DNA from: Deinococcus planocerae
Lineage (GTDB): Bacteria > Deinococcota > Deinococci > Deinococcales > Deinococcaceae
DNA length: 64,000 nt
Reading direction: 5' to 3'
Assembly: GCF_002869765.1 (NCBI RefSeq)
Contig: NZ_PNOR01000006.1
Span: 79,944 to 143,943 of the forward strand
Shown: positions 44,979 through 54,997 of the stretch, one piece after another
Layout of the letters: each line of letters opens with the position of its first letter
Numbering within the stretch: position 1 is the first letter of the stretch
Translations under genes and position numbers: made by a program
Notes under the pieces: model-generated
What the model was told of the DNA's origin: nothing
Databases searched by the model: none
What the model saw: the letters and a program-made list of their open reading frames with translations, nothing else

Positions 44979-46874
44979 ATGGACTCACTCAGTGCGTTGA
45001 AATCTGCGTTCGAATCGGGAAGCTACCGCAGCGTTATCACATATGGGTCATGTCTTGAACACGCCCCTGTTGAAGTTTGGCGAATGGTAGGACTGGCACA
45101 TCTTAGGCTGCGTGAGTTTGAAAGTGCAGAGACACCACTGACTAGGGCTAGTGTGTTAGGTGACCCGGAAGCGATGGTGGAATTAGGCAACCTACTCCGC
45201 TTAACAGGGCGTTTCGAAGAAGCATGTGAGCAGTTCGCGCATGTAGAGTTTATACTGTCGGGTGAGCTTGCGTTACGCAATCAAAGATGGTGGGGGACAG
45301 CGGAATTTCAGTTGGGGCGAGTTGAGTCCGGGCTGATGCGCTGTGAGAAAGCTTGGCACGGATACATGGCAATGGGTGATGAAGAACTGACGGGCAGAGT
45401 TACTCAAACTTTAGGACAAATGTATTCGATTATCGGGAATGATCGTAGGGCATTGCAGTTATACAAGGAGGCACTAAAAGTCCTGAGAATTGATCCCATT
45501 CCCTATCCTCGAATCTCAACTCTACATAGTGCCGCCAGCCTCTACTTGAATTTTAAAAGACTTGACTCGTCTCTAGAATACATAAAAGAGGCGCGAAACA
45601 TACTGTCTAGACCAGAGTACTCATCTGATCATTGGTTGACAATGATTCTTGCTGTAGAAGCTGACCTTTACAGGTTGCGGAGTGATCATCATAAATTGCA
45701 CTCAACACTCAATGAACTTTTGCAGATAGTTCAACGCAGCGGCGACCATGAGGCTCGTGTTTGGACCATCTCCCGCCTCGCCGAGTTCTACAGCGAGCAG
45801 GGACAACACGCTAAGGCAATGGAGGCATTGCACAAGGGCGTGGGCCCCGGCCAGGAGCTTCCCCCTCCCCTGCTCGTAACGCGCGCGGTGGTGCTGAGGC
45901 GGCGTGGGCAGGTCGAGCTCGCGCTCAGCGACTTCGAGGCGGCGTTGCCGGGCGTACGGGCCATGCAAGACGCCCACCTCTTGACCCGCACGCTGCTGCA
46001 TCAGGCGGACGCGCTGCGGCGGGCGGGCCGGGCCCAGGAGGCGGTCGGGTGTCTGAGGGAAGCGCTCGAACGGCTGTTGCAAGACCGCGACCAGGGGCGG
46101 TACAAGCCCGACATCGAGGAACTGGCCGAGCTGGCCCACAGCGCCCTGCTGGAGCCGGAGGTCGCGCCCTTCATGGAGGCGGTGCTGGAGCGGCTGGCGG
46201 CGGTGACGGGGGGCACGTCGCTCGACGACGAACGCCTGACCCACGTGCAGGTGCAGACGCTGGGACGCGTGCAGATCACGCGCGACGGGCAGGCCGTGCC
46301 CCTCACCCTGCACGGGAGCGCCCTGCTCCTCGTGTACCTCAGCCAACATCCTGGGCGCACCCGGCAGGAGATTCAGCTCGACCTCTACCCCGACAAGGAG
46401 CCGGTGACGGGCTCGAACTACATCCGCAGCGTGATCCGCGAGTTGCGCGAGGGGTTGGGGCGCGAGGTCGTGATCCACACCGGGCCGCACAATCAGCCGC
46501 GTTACTCGCTGGGGCCGGGGCTGAGCCTCACCCTCGACGTGGAAGAGCTGCGCCGGGCGCTGGGCGAGGGCGACGCCGCGCGCATCCTGGCGCTGTACCG
46601 GGGGCCCTTCATGGCGTCGGTGACCGACAGCGAGTGGGCGGACGGGCTGCGCGAGGAGTTGCAGACGGCGGTGACGCTCGCCCTGCGCGAACAGATGCGG
46701 GCGGCGCGCGGGCGGGGCGACCTGCGGCGGGCCCTGCTCCTCGCCAACCAGCTCCTGCGGGTGGACCCCTACGACCCCGAGGTGCTTGAGGAACGGGTGG
46801 AGATCGCCCGCCGCGTCGCCTCGCCGCAGGAGGTCGCCCGCTACGTGGTCGAGTTGCAGCGGATGGGGACCTGA
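44979..46874 (+). CDS. TPR-sensor transcriptional regulator with SARP/BTAD C-terminus, mosaic composition
   Basis: This 631-aa protein is made of TPR-like helical repeats over about residues 1-415 (for example YGSCLEHAPVEVWRMVGLAH, TLGQMYSIIGNDRRALQLYK, LLHQADALRRAGRAQEAV). A winged-helix DNA-binding domain of the SARP/OmpR type follows (about 425-510: VQTLGRVQITRDGQAVPL ... GSNYIRSVIRELREGLG). A bacterial transcriptional activation (BTAD) TPR domain is at about 520-625. DNA for the first 260 residues is near 50% GC with codons rare elsewhere, while from about base 45770 it returns to the native 70%. So the sensor half seems foreign or exchanged. The start ATG has GAGG upstream. The divergent small-peptide operon is a possible ligand source. 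Confidence 0.75.
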   Translation: MDSLSALKSAFESGSYRSVITYGSCLEHAPVEVWRMVGLAHLRLREFESAETPLTRASVLGDPEAMVELGNLLRLTGRFEEACEQFAHVEFILSGELALRNQRWWGTAEFQLGRVESGLMRCEKAWHGYMAMGDEELTGRVTQTLGQMYSIIGNDRRALQLYKEALKVLRIDPIPYPRISTLHSAASLYLNFKRLDSSLEYIKEARNILSRPEYSSDHWLTMILAVEADLYRLRSDHHKLHSTLNELLQIVQRSGDHEARVWTISRLAEFYSEQGQHAKAMEALHKGVGPGQELPPPLLVTRAVVLRRRGQVELALSDFEAALPGVRAMQDAHLLTRTLLHQADALRRAGRAQEAVGCLREALERLLQDRDQGRYKPDIEELAELAHSALLEPEVAPFMEAVLERLAAVTGGTSLDDERLTHVQVQTLGRVQITRDGQAVPLTLHGSALLLVYLSQHPGRTRQEIQLDLYPDKEPVTGSNYIRSVIRELREGLGREVVIHTGPHNQPRYSLGPGLSLTLDVEELRRALGEGDAARILALYRGPFMASVTDSEWADGLREELQTAVTLALREQMRAARGRGDLRRALLLANQLLRVDPYDPEVLEERVEIARRVASPQEVARYVVELQRMGT

Positions 46875-46897
46875 GGCCCGCGCGGGGCGGCCTGCGG

Positions 46898-46903
46898 TAG
46901 CCT
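46898..46903 (+). promoter_or_regulatory. -10 element of a leaderless promoter (NUDIX gene at 46910)
   Basis: TAGCCT ends 6 nt before the ATG at 46910. Confidence 0.45.
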
Positions 46904-46909
46904 GCGGGC

Positions 46910-47505
<596 letters not shown>

Positions 47506-47509
<4 letters not shown>

Positions 47510-48117
47510 CCCTGCCCGACCTGCCCCCGCCCTTCACCACGTTGGCGGCGCCGCACCGGCATGACGCCGTGGTCGAAGGCAGCGAGTTCCTGGCCTTCGC
47601 CGAGCGGGCCGACACGCCAGGAGCGGCGCTGGCGCAGTTGGCGGCCCTGCATGCCCGTTACCCCGACGCCACCCACCATTGCTGGGCCTACCGCATCCTG
47701 CCGCTCTACCGCTTCTCCGACGACGGGGAGCCGGGGGGCACGGCGGGGGCGCCCATCCTGCGGGCCAGCGAGGGGCAGGGGGTGGATCACGTCATGGTCG
47801 TCGTCGTGCGCTACTTCGGCGGGGTGAAGCTCGGCACGGGCGGCCTCGTGCGCGCCTACGGGGGTACGGCGGCGGAGTGCCTGCGGACGGCCCCGCGCGA
47901 GACGGTGCGGCCCCGCGTCACCCTGAGCGTGAGCGTGCCCTTCGAGCACCTGAGCGCGCTCTACCACCTCCTCGGGACCTTCGACACCGGGCGCGGCGAG
48001 GAGGCGTATACGGCCTCGGGCGTGACCCTACCCGTGCGCGTGTACCCGGAGGAGGCCGAAGCCTTCACGGCGGCGCTGCGAGATGCCACCCGAGGAGCGG
48101 CGGAGATGGATTTCTGA
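47506..48117 (+). CDS. yigZ: YigZ/IMPACT (UPF0029) family protein
   Basis: This 203-aa protein has the UPF0029 signature: [21 protein letters not shown] at the start, [24 protein letters not shown] and [22 protein letters not shown]-terminal DUF1949-like ferredoxin fold follows (about 135-200). Family members act near the ribosome or bind nucleic acid; the exact role is unclear. Co-translated with the NUDIX gene. Confidence 0.9.
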
Positions 48118-48132
48118 CCCGGTTCCCTCACC

Positions 48133-48318
48133 CTATGGGATGGTCAGGCCGAGCACGACAGAGACTCCGCCCAGAACCACCGCCAGAATGCCGCAAAGAA
48201 CGCCGGCAGCCAGCAGCGGATGGCTGAGCCGGGAGGTTACACCCAGCAGCAAGGCCACGACAAGAAGCCCCACCGCGAGTGGAACGGTGACATTGAGCAG
48301 CAGGTAGGGTCTGGACAT
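48133..48318 (-). CDS. Small two-helix membrane protein, 61 aa
   Basis: The product is almost wholly hydrophobic: [20 protein letters not shown] and [24 protein letters not shown] with a basic start (MSRPY). A TAGCTT box lies 8 nt before the ATG and overlaps the -10 box of the divergent ispF gene. No family recognised. Confidence 0.6.
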   Translation of the reverse strand: MSRPYLLLNVTVPLAVGLLVVALLLGVTSRLSHPLLAAGVLCGILAVVLGGVSVVLGLTIP

Positions 48319-48325
48319 CCTGGCC

Positions 48326-48332
48326 TAAGCTA
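48326..48332. promoter_or_regulatory. Overlapping divergent -10 elements (ispF and 61-aa membrane protein)
   Basis: The heptamer TAAGCTA contains TAAGCT on the plus strand (6 nt before the ispF ATG) and TAGCTT on the minus strand (8 nt before the ATG at 48318). RNA polymerase cannot occupy both, so expression of the two genes should be mutually exclusive at the molecule level. Confidence 0.45.
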
Positions 48333-48337
48333 CCCCC

Positions 48338-48829
48338 ATGACCCCTTCCCCCCTCCCCCCCCGCGTCGGCTTCGGAGAGGACGCCCACCGCCTCGCCGCC
48401 GGACGCCCGCTCGTCCTCGGCGGCGTGCCCATTCCCCACGCCGAGCGGGGCGCGGTGGCCCACAGCGACGGGGACGCCGTGCTCCACGCCGTCGCCGACG
48501 CCCTGCTCTCCGGCCTGAGCCTCGGGGACATCGGGCAGCACTACCCCGACACCGCCGCCGAGAACGCGGGCCTGGACTCGCGCGTGATCCTCGCCCGCTG
48601 CCTGGCCCTCGTGCGGGAGAGGGGGTACGCCCCCGCCAACGTCGCCCTCGTCGTCACGCTCGACCGCCCCAAGTTGGGGCCGCTGCGGGCCGAGATCGCC
48701 GGGAACGTGGCCGCCCTGCTGGGGCTCGCCGAGACCGAGGTGGGCGTGAGCTTCAAGACCTCGGAGGGGTTGGCACCCGACCACGTTCAGGTGCGCGTGA
48801 CCGTGCTCCTCACGCGGGTGGGGGCGTGA
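48338..48829 (+). CDS. ispF: 2-C-methyl-D-erythritol 2,4-cyclodiphosphate synthase
   Basis: This 163-aa MEP-pathway enzyme has the metal-binding DxH in [11 protein letters not shown], a His in [28 protein letters not shown] and the terminal KTSEGLAPD. It makes the cyclic diphosphate precursor of isoprenoids such as carotenoids. The stop overlaps trmL (GTGA). Confidence 0.95.
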   Translation: MTPSPLPPRVGFGEDAHRLAAGRPLVLGGVPIPHAERGAVAHSDGDAVLHAVADALLSGLSLGDIGQHYPDTAAENAGLDSRVILARCLALVRERGYAPANVALVVTLDRPKLGPLRAEIAGNVAALLGLAETEVGVSFKTSEGLAPDHVQVRVTVLLTRVGA

Positions 48830-49299
48830 CCGACGCTTCACCCTCTCCCCTGCTGCGCGTGGTGCTCTACGAGCCCGAGAAGGCGGGGAACGTGGGCAAC
48901 GTCGCGCGGACCTGCGCCGTCCTGGGGGCCGAGCTGCACCTGATCCGGCCCTTCGGCTTCCACCTCCACGACCGGGAGTTCCGGCGGGCCGTGATGGACT
49001 ACCTGGAGGGTGTGTCCCTGTTCGAGCACGCGAACTGGTCGGCCTTCCAGGCGGCGCTGCCGGGGGAAGCGCGGGTATGGGCCTTTTCCACCCACGCGAC
49101 GACCCTCTACACCCGGGCGGGCTTCCGGCAGGGAGATTACCTCTGTTTCGGCCCGGAGTCACGCGGGCTGCCGGTCTGGCTGCGGGAGGCGTTGCCCGCC
49201 CTCAAACTTCCCCAGCCCGGCGGGGGCCGCAGCCTCAACCTCGCCGTGGCGGTGGGCGCGGCGGCCTTCGAGGCGGGGCGGCAGATCGAGGGCTGGTAG
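48826..49299 (+). CDS. trmL: tRNA (cytidine/uridine-34 2'-O)-methyltransferase, SPOUT
   Basis: This 157-aa knotted methyltransferase modifies the wobble base of certain leucine tRNAs in relatives. It starts [31 protein letters not shown] and has the SAM-binding loops FGPESRGLP and [26 protein letters not shown] start overlaps the ispF stop. Confidence 0.92.
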   Translation: MTDASPSPLLRVVLYEPEKAGNVGNVARTCAVLGAELHLIRPFGFHLHDREFRRAVMDYLEGVSLFEHANWSAFQAALPGEARVWAFSTHATTLYTRAGFRQGDYLCFGPESRGLPVWLREALPALKLPQPGGGRSLNLAVAVGAAAFEAGRQIEGW

Positions 49300-49300
49300 C

Positions 49301-49600
49301 TCAGGCACGCCCCCCAGTGCGGCGTCGGGAGACGAGCCAGACCACCCAGGCGACCAGCCCTCCCGACCCCGCCAGGACACCGACCGGAATGGTGACGAGC
49401 ATCAGCCACCCCAGGACGAAGAGGAAGGAGAGCAGCCCGCCCACGTCCACCCCGGCCACCACGCAAGGGTACGTTCCCGCCTCGTCCAGTCGGCAGCCGT
49501 TCATTCCGGCCACCCACGATGAGATCAGCACGCCCAGCAGCGGACCGAACGTGAACAGCGCCCAGGCGGGGACGGCGAGCAGGAATCAGCGGCGGCGCAT
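49301..49600 (-). pseudogene. Small membrane-protein gene with a TGA stop at codon 5
   Basis: From the ATG at 49600 the frame reads MRRR, then TGA (49586-49588), then continues open for 94 codons: a signal/membrane helix (FLLAVPAWALFTFGPLLGVL), a loop with two Cys (NGCRLDEAGTYPCVVAG), a second helix (LLSFLFVLGWLMLVTIPVGV) and a third, ending SRRRTGGRA. A CAAGCT box 6 nt before the ATG suggests this was the real start. Translation could still begin at GTG 49531, but that is inside a helix. TGG to TGA is the simplest mutation. Confidence 0.55.
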
Positions 49601-49644
49601 GGGCCCAGCTTGCGGGCGGGCGCACCCGGGTAGGTCATTTGCTT

Positions 49645-49675
49645 TATTTCGACACTTACCGAATCGAAGTAGGCT
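49645..49675 (+). promoter_or_regulatory. Promoter with overlapping operator-like repeat (ArsR unit)
   Basis: An inverted repeat TATTTCGA (49645-49652) and TCGAAGTA (49664-49671), one mismatch, spans the DNA where -35 should lie and ends inside the -10 box TAGGCT (49670-49675). A protein bound there would block RNA polymerase. The ArsR-type regulator two genes on is the likely binder. Confidence 0.5.
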
Positions 49676-49694
49676 GGGCCCGAAAGGAGTCGAG

Positions 49695-49937
49695 ATGACT
49701 TCAAGACGAGATGACGGGCCGCAGGCCAGGATGAACGCCCATTTCCACCGCGTCCTCGAAGGGCTGCTCACGAACGCCGAGCGGGACGTGCGGTTGGCGC
49801 GGGCGGGGGAGGACCGGGCGGCCATCGCCAGGGCGCGGGCCCGGCTGGACACGCTGCGGGCGGCGCTGGACATCTATGCGGCGAGTCACCTCGTCGGCCA
49901 CGGGGAGCGGCCCTGGCCCCGGGAGGCACGGGCATGA
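49695..49937 (+). CDS. Hypothetical protein, 80 aa, helical
   Basis: This small Arg/Ala-rich helical protein ([32 protein letters not shown] reads as one long amphipathic helix, shown here only in sense) has AAGGAGT before its ATG. Its stop overlaps the start of the ArsR-type gene (ATGA), so the two are co-translated. No family is recognised; a partner of the regulator is possible. Confidence 0.6.
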   Translation: MTSRRDDGPQARMNAHFHRVLEGLLTNAERDVRLARAGEDRAAIARARARLDTLRAALDIYAASHLVGHGERPWPREARA

Positions 49938-50554
49938 GCACCGACCTGACCGCCCGCGCCGCCTTGTTCCGCGCCCTCTCGCACCCGGCGCGGCTGGCGC
50001 TGCTGCGGCTGACGTGGACCCAGGCATTGTCCGGCGAGACGCTCGCGCGGCTGATGAACCTCGCGCCCGCCACGGTGAGCCACCACCTCGCGGCACTCGC
50101 GGAGGCGGGGCTGACCACCGTGCGGCAAGACGGCCATCACCGCCTGCACGGGGTCAACCACGCGGCGCTGGGCGTGACACTCTCGGCCCTGATTCGTGGG
50201 GAAGGCGAGACTCCGACCGCCGAGGACCCCTACCGGGCGCGGGTGCTGCGGGCCTTCATGCAAGGCGGACGGCTGACCCGCATCCCCGCCCAGCGCAAGA
50301 AGCGGGACGTGATCCTGATGGAGCTCGCCTCCCTGTTCGAGCCGGGCCGCACGTACACCGAGCGCGAGGTGAGCGACATGCTCGGCGAGTACCACCCCGA
50401 CTTCTTCACCCTGCGGCGCGAACTCGTGGGGCTGGGGCTGCTCGCCCGCGAGAACGGCGTGTACTGGCGGGTGAGCGGGGGCCGCACCCCACGCCGTGCG
50501 GACGACCACACCCTGACCCTGCCGCCCGCTGCTCCGGGAGACGCCGTAGAGTGA
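49934..50554 (+). CDS. ArsR-type HTH regulator with DUF2087 domain
   Basis: This 206-aa protein has an ArsR-like winged helix (residues about 5-75: [18 protein letters not shown] then [27 protein letters not shown]), with no obvious metal-binding Cys. A C-terminal DUF2087 domain follows (about 95-190: [29 protein letters not shown]). The ligand is unknown. It is co-translated with the small upstream gene behind an operator-bearing promoter. Confidence 0.83.
   Translation: MSTDLTARAALFRALSHPARLALLRLTWTQALSGETLARLMNLAPATVSHHLAALAEAGLTTVRQDGHHRLHGVNHAALGVTLSALIRGEGETPTAEDPYRARVLRAFMQGGRLTRIPAQRKKRDVILMELASLFEPGRTYTEREVSDMLGEYHPDFFTLRRELVGLGLLARENGVYWRVSGGRTPRRADDHTLTLPPAAPGDAVE
50547..50552 (+). 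promoter_or_regulatory. -10 element of a leaderless promoter (M29 aminopeptidase)
   Basis: TAGAGT ends 7 nt before the ATG at 50560; the box overlaps the stop of the upstream regulator and the in-frame GTG at 50551, which makes that GTG unlikely. Confidence 0.45.
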
Positions 50555-50559
50555 CGCCC

Positions 50560-51810
<1,251 letters not shown>

Positions 51811-51817
51811 GGTTGAC

Positions 51818-51867
51818 TTGACATTTCGTCGTGTCCCCCCTACCTTGTGTCAAGCAAGCCTGACACA
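51818..51867 (+). promoter_or_regulatory. Promoter and operator of the membrane-protein/XRE cassette
   Basis: TTGACA (51818-51823), a 17-bp spacer and TACCTT (51841-51846) form a good promoter. A perfect inverted repeat TGTGTCA-N8-TGACACA (51846-51867) overlaps the -10 box and start site. It is a likely operator for the XRE repressor encoded in the same unit. A second TTGACT (51813-51818) overlaps the -35 box. Confidence 0.65.
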
Positions 51868-51883
51868 CGAGGGGGGAGCCAAC

Positions 51884-52081
51884 ATGAACCAGACCCGCCG
51901 CACTGTCTCCAACCTTCTGTCCGCCTCGCTCATCGCCTTGAGCTCGGCCCTGCTGCTGCTCGGCCCGGCTTCGCAGGGCGTGCGGGCTGGACCGCTGACC
52001 CACCTGCTCTACGTGCTGCTGATCGTGCTGGGCTTCCTGCTTCTGGTGGCCGCCGTGCTCCGGGGTATGCGCCGCCGATGA
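51884..52081 (+). CDS. Small membrane protein, 65 aa (XRE cassette gene 1)
   Basis: The product has two hydrophobic segments, LLSASLIALSSALLLLGPA and LLYVLLIVLGFLLLVAAVL, and a basic C-terminus (RGMRRR). The ATG has GGGGGAG 5 nt upstream. Its stop overlaps the next gene as ATGA. It is the first gene of a three-gene cassette ending in an XRE regulator. Confidence 0.68.
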   Translation: MNQTRRTVSNLLSASLIALSSALLLLGPASQGVRAGPLTHLLYVLLIVLGFLLLVAAVLRGMRRR

Positions 52082-52494
52082 GTCGGGCACAGCGGCGGCG
52101 GCGGGCGACCCGGCCCGACACCGTGCTGGGAGCGGGGCTGACGCTGGGGGCGGTGCTCGCCTTCGTCTTCCTGAGCCGCCCGGGAGAGGTGAACGTGCTG
52201 GGCACCGGGCTGCTGTGCCTGACGCCGCTGGTGGACGCGGGCCGCAATCTGGCGGTCGACCGCCTGCTGGACGAGTACGAGCGCTCGTTGATGCTGCGGG
52301 CGGTGGCCCTGGCCTTCAACGCCGTGATGGTCGGCCTCTTCGTCCTCGGGATGCTGGGGGCCGCCTCGCTGCTCGGCGGGCGGGGGGAGGCGGAGACCGT
52401 CCCGGCCCTGCTGCTTATCCTGCTCTTTCTGGGCGGCTGGGTGGTCTTCGGCCTGGGTTATGTCGTTCTCCAGCGCCGCGAGACACGGGCCTAG
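52078..52494 (+). CDS. Four-helix membrane protein, 138 aa (XRE cassette gene 2)
   Basis: After a very basic start (MSRAQRRRRATRPD) there are about four hydrophobic segments: VLGAGLTLGAVLAFVFL, NVLGTGLLCLTPLV, ALAFNAVMVGLFVLGML and ALLLILLFLGGWVVFGLGYVVL. A conserved-looking loop RLLDEYERSLMLRAVAL lies in the middle. It resembles the DUF2178-type membrane partners often encoded beside small XRE regulators. Co-translated with the gene before it. Confidence 0.65.
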   Translation: MSRAQRRRRATRPDTVLGAGLTLGAVLAFVFLSRPGEVNVLGTGLLCLTPLVDAGRNLAVDRLLDEYERSLMLRAVALAFNAVMVGLFVLGMLGAASLLGGRGEAETVPALLLILLFLGGWVVFGLGYVVLQRRETRA

Positions 52495-52500
52495 CCGCCG

Positions 52501-52698
52501 ATGAAAAACCGCCTCCGCGTGCTGCGCGCCGAGCATGGCCTGACCCAGGCCGACCTCGCCGAGCGGCTGGACGTGTCCCGGCAGGCCGTCAACGCCCTGG
52601 AAACGGGCAAACACGACCCCAGCCTGTCCCTCGCCTTCAAAATCGCGCGGCTGTTCGGGCTCCGGATCGAGGACATCTTCATCGATGAACCGGAGTGA
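52501..52698 (+). CDS. XRE-family HTH regulator, 65 aa (YozG-like)
   Basis: The product is a bare helix-turn-helix: MKNRLRVLRAEHGLTQADLA, ERLDVSRQAVNALETGKHDP, SLSLAFKIARLFGLRIEDIF. It starts 6 bp after the second membrane-protein gene. It probably represses the cassette promoter through the TGTGTCA palindrome. Single-domain XRE repressors paired with small membrane proteins are common, but the signal they sense is usually unknown. Confidence 0.87.
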   Translation: MKNRLRVLRAEHGLTQADLAERLDVSRQAVNALETGKHDPSLSLAFKIARLFGLRIEDIFIDEPE

Positions 52699-52712
52699 CT
52701 CGCCTCCCCCGT

Positions 52713-52718
52713 TACAAT
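52713..52718 (+). promoter_or_regulatory. -10 element of a leaderless promoter (cyclophilin)
   Basis: TACAAT ends 7 nt before the ATG at 52726; this selects that ATG over the ATG at 52717, which overlaps the box. Confidence 0.5.
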
Positions 52719-52725
52719 GCCCCCC

Positions 52726-53319
<594 letters not shown>

Positions 53320-53332
53320 GCACCGGACTGGA

Positions 53333-53363
53333 GGGCGAAGGCTCCCCGCGCGGGCCTTCGCCC
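53333..53363 (+). terminator. Hairpin downstream of the cyclophilin gene
   Basis: GGGCGAAGGC (53333-53342) pairs perfectly with GCCTTCGCCC (53354-53363) around an 11-nt loop, followed by TTCTCCTT. Confidence 0.65.
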
Positions 53364-53464
53364 TTCTCCTTGGGCTGGGGCAGGATATGTGGCGCAGGCA
53401 TCTGTCTGCCGGAGGTTGCCGTGCCTTAACGCTGGGCGGTGGGAAAGGCGTGAGAGGGGCGGGA

Positions 53465-53470
53465 TAGACT
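53465..53470 (+). promoter_or_regulatory. -10 element of a leaderless promoter (khpB-like gene)
   Basis: TAGACT ends 7 nt before the ATG at 53478. Confidence 0.45.
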
Positions 53471-53477
53471 GTTGAGC

Positions 53478-54059
53478 ATGGATAACCGCACGAACCTCGA
53501 CGACTACCTCGCGGGGCTGGGGATCGCGGGCGCGGACGACGTGGCTCCGCCGCCCCCCGCGCCAGACGCGCCCCAGGCCGCCCCCGCCCTGGAGGCCGCG
53601 CACGAGGACCCCCGCGCGGTGCTGGAGCGCTTCCTCCGGGGCCTGGTCAGCCGCATCGACCCCGACCTCTCCGTCTCCGTGCGCGAGGCCGAAGACGCCC
53701 TGGAGGCCGAGATCACCGGGGAGAACGCCGCCCGGCTGGCGGGGCGCGACGGGCGGACCCTGGGGGCCATCGAGGTGATCGCCTACACGGTGCTCGCCAA
53801 GCAGGCGGGGAGAGGCGACCTGCGGGTGCGGGTGGACGTGGGCGGCTTCCGCAGGCGCCAGGCCGACACCCTCTCCAAGCTCGCCGAGCGGCTGGCCGTG
53901 CAGGTCGCCAAGAGCGGCGAGCCCCACGAACTCCAGCCCATGCCCCCCGCCGAGCGCCGCGTGATTCACATCGCCCTCAAGGAGCACCCCGACGTGATGA
54001 GCGAGTCGATTGGGGAGGGAGCGGCGCGGCGGCTGGTGATCAAACCGCGGCACGGGTAG
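53478..54059 (+). CDS. KH/R3H-domain RNA-binding protein (Jag/KhpB-like)
   Basis: This 193-aa protein has a disordered Pro/Ala linker at residues 20-45, a KH-like domain (about 48-115, with [24 protein letters not shown]) and an R3H domain (about 120-185, with [24 protein letters not shown]). This is the Jag/SpoIIIJ-associated layout minus the Jag_N domain. Such proteins bind RNA and affect cell-shape genes in other bacteria. There is no adjacent yidC. Confidence 0.82.
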   Translation: MDNRTNLDDYLAGLGIAGADDVAPPPPAPDAPQAAPALEAAHEDPRAVLERFLRGLVSRIDPDLSVSVREAEDALEAEITGENAARLAGRDGRTLGAIEVIAYTVLAKQAGRGDLRVRVDVGGFRRRQADTLSKLAERLAVQVAKSGEPHELQPMPPAERRVIHIALKEHPDVMSESIGEGAARRLVIKPRHG

Positions 54060-54114
54060 GGGCCAGGCGCCAGTTGGCGCCAGCGAGGCGTTGGCGTGAT
54101 TCACCCCCACCCAA

Positions 54115-54135
54115 CCTCCCCCCTCAAGGGGGAGG
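54115..54135 (+). promoter_or_regulatory. Hairpin that sequesters the prmC ribosome binding site
   Basis: CCTCCCCC (54115-54122) pairs perfectly with GGGGGAGG (54128-54135) across a 5-nt loop, and the GGAGG used by prmC (ATG 54146) lies in the stem. The following GGAGTAAAAAAGATG-like bases match the inner side of the right inverted repeat near 61090-61110, so this is probably a solo relic of that repeat family now serving as a translation control element. Confidence 0.5.
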
Positions 54136-54145
54136 AGTAAAAAAG

Positions 54146-54994
54146 ATGTCCCAGACTCTTCCACCCCCCACCCTTCGCGCCTGGCTGCTCCACGCCGCCC
54201 GCCTTCTGCGTGAGGCGGGTGTGCCGTCTCCTGAGGCCGACGCGCGGGCGCTCGTGCTGCATACGCTTGGGCTGAGTGCGTCGGCGCTCCTCACGCGGGG
54301 CGGGGAGGTGGTTCCGGAGGCGGAGGCGGGGCGGCTGGCGGAGGTGATCGAACGGCGCGCGACCCGCATTCCCCTCCAGCACCTGCTCGGCGAGGTGGAG
54401 TGGGGTGGGGTGCGGCTGAAGACGGACGCCCGCGCGCTCGTGCCCCGCCCCGAAACCGAGTGGCTGCTCCACCTCGCGTTGGAGGCATTGCGCCCCGCCT
54501 TTGCCCCGCGTGTCCTCGATGTGGGGACGGGGACGGGGGCGCTCGCGCTGGGCGTGGGGGCGGCCAGGCCGGACGCGACCGTCACGGCGACCGACCTCAG
54601 TCTTGGGGCGCTGACCCTCGCCCGGGAGAACGCGGCGCTGAACGGGCTGGACGTGACCTTCGTGGAGGGGAGCCTCCATGCGGGCCTGCCCGGCCCCTTC
54701 GACCTGATCGTGAGCAACCCGCCCTATCTGCCCGAGAGCGACCGGGCGCAGGCCGACCCGGAGGTGGGCCACGACCCGGACCTCGCCCTGTACGCGGGAG
54801 TGGACGGGCTGGCGGTGGCGCGACCGCTGGCGGCGCAGGCTGGACAGGCCCTCGCCCCCGGAGGCGCGCTGCTCCTCGAACTCGACCCGCGCAACGCCGC
54901 CCCCTTCGCCGCCGAGCTGCGGGCGGAAGGTTGGCGGGCCGAGGTGCTGCCCGACCTCACCGGGCGGGAGCGGTTCGTGCGGGCGCGGCGCTGA
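54146..54994 (+). CDS. prmC: Release-factor glutamine N5-methyltransferase
   Basis: This 282-aa SAM enzyme methylates the GGQ glutamine of RF1/RF2. It has an N-terminal helical domain, the SAM motif [15 protein letters not shown], and the diagnostic NPPY motif in [12 protein letters not shown]. The ATG at 54146 has GGAGGAG 8-10 nt upstream, buried in a hairpin. It converges on ribH with a 3-bp gap. Confidence 0.93.
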   Translation: MSQTLPPPTLRAWLLHAARLLREAGVPSPEADARALVLHTLGLSASALLTRGGEVVPEAEAGRLAEVIERRATRIPLQHLLGEVEWGGVRLKTDARALVPRPETEWLLHLALEALRPAFAPRVLDVGTGTGALALGVGAARPDATVTATDLSLGALTLARENAALNGLDVTFVEGSLHAGLPGPFDLIVSNPPYLPESDRAQADPEVGHDPDLALYAGVDGLAVARPLAAQAGQALAPGGALLLELDPRNAAPFAAELRAEGWRAEVLPDLTGRERFVRARR

Positions 54995-54997
54995 GGC

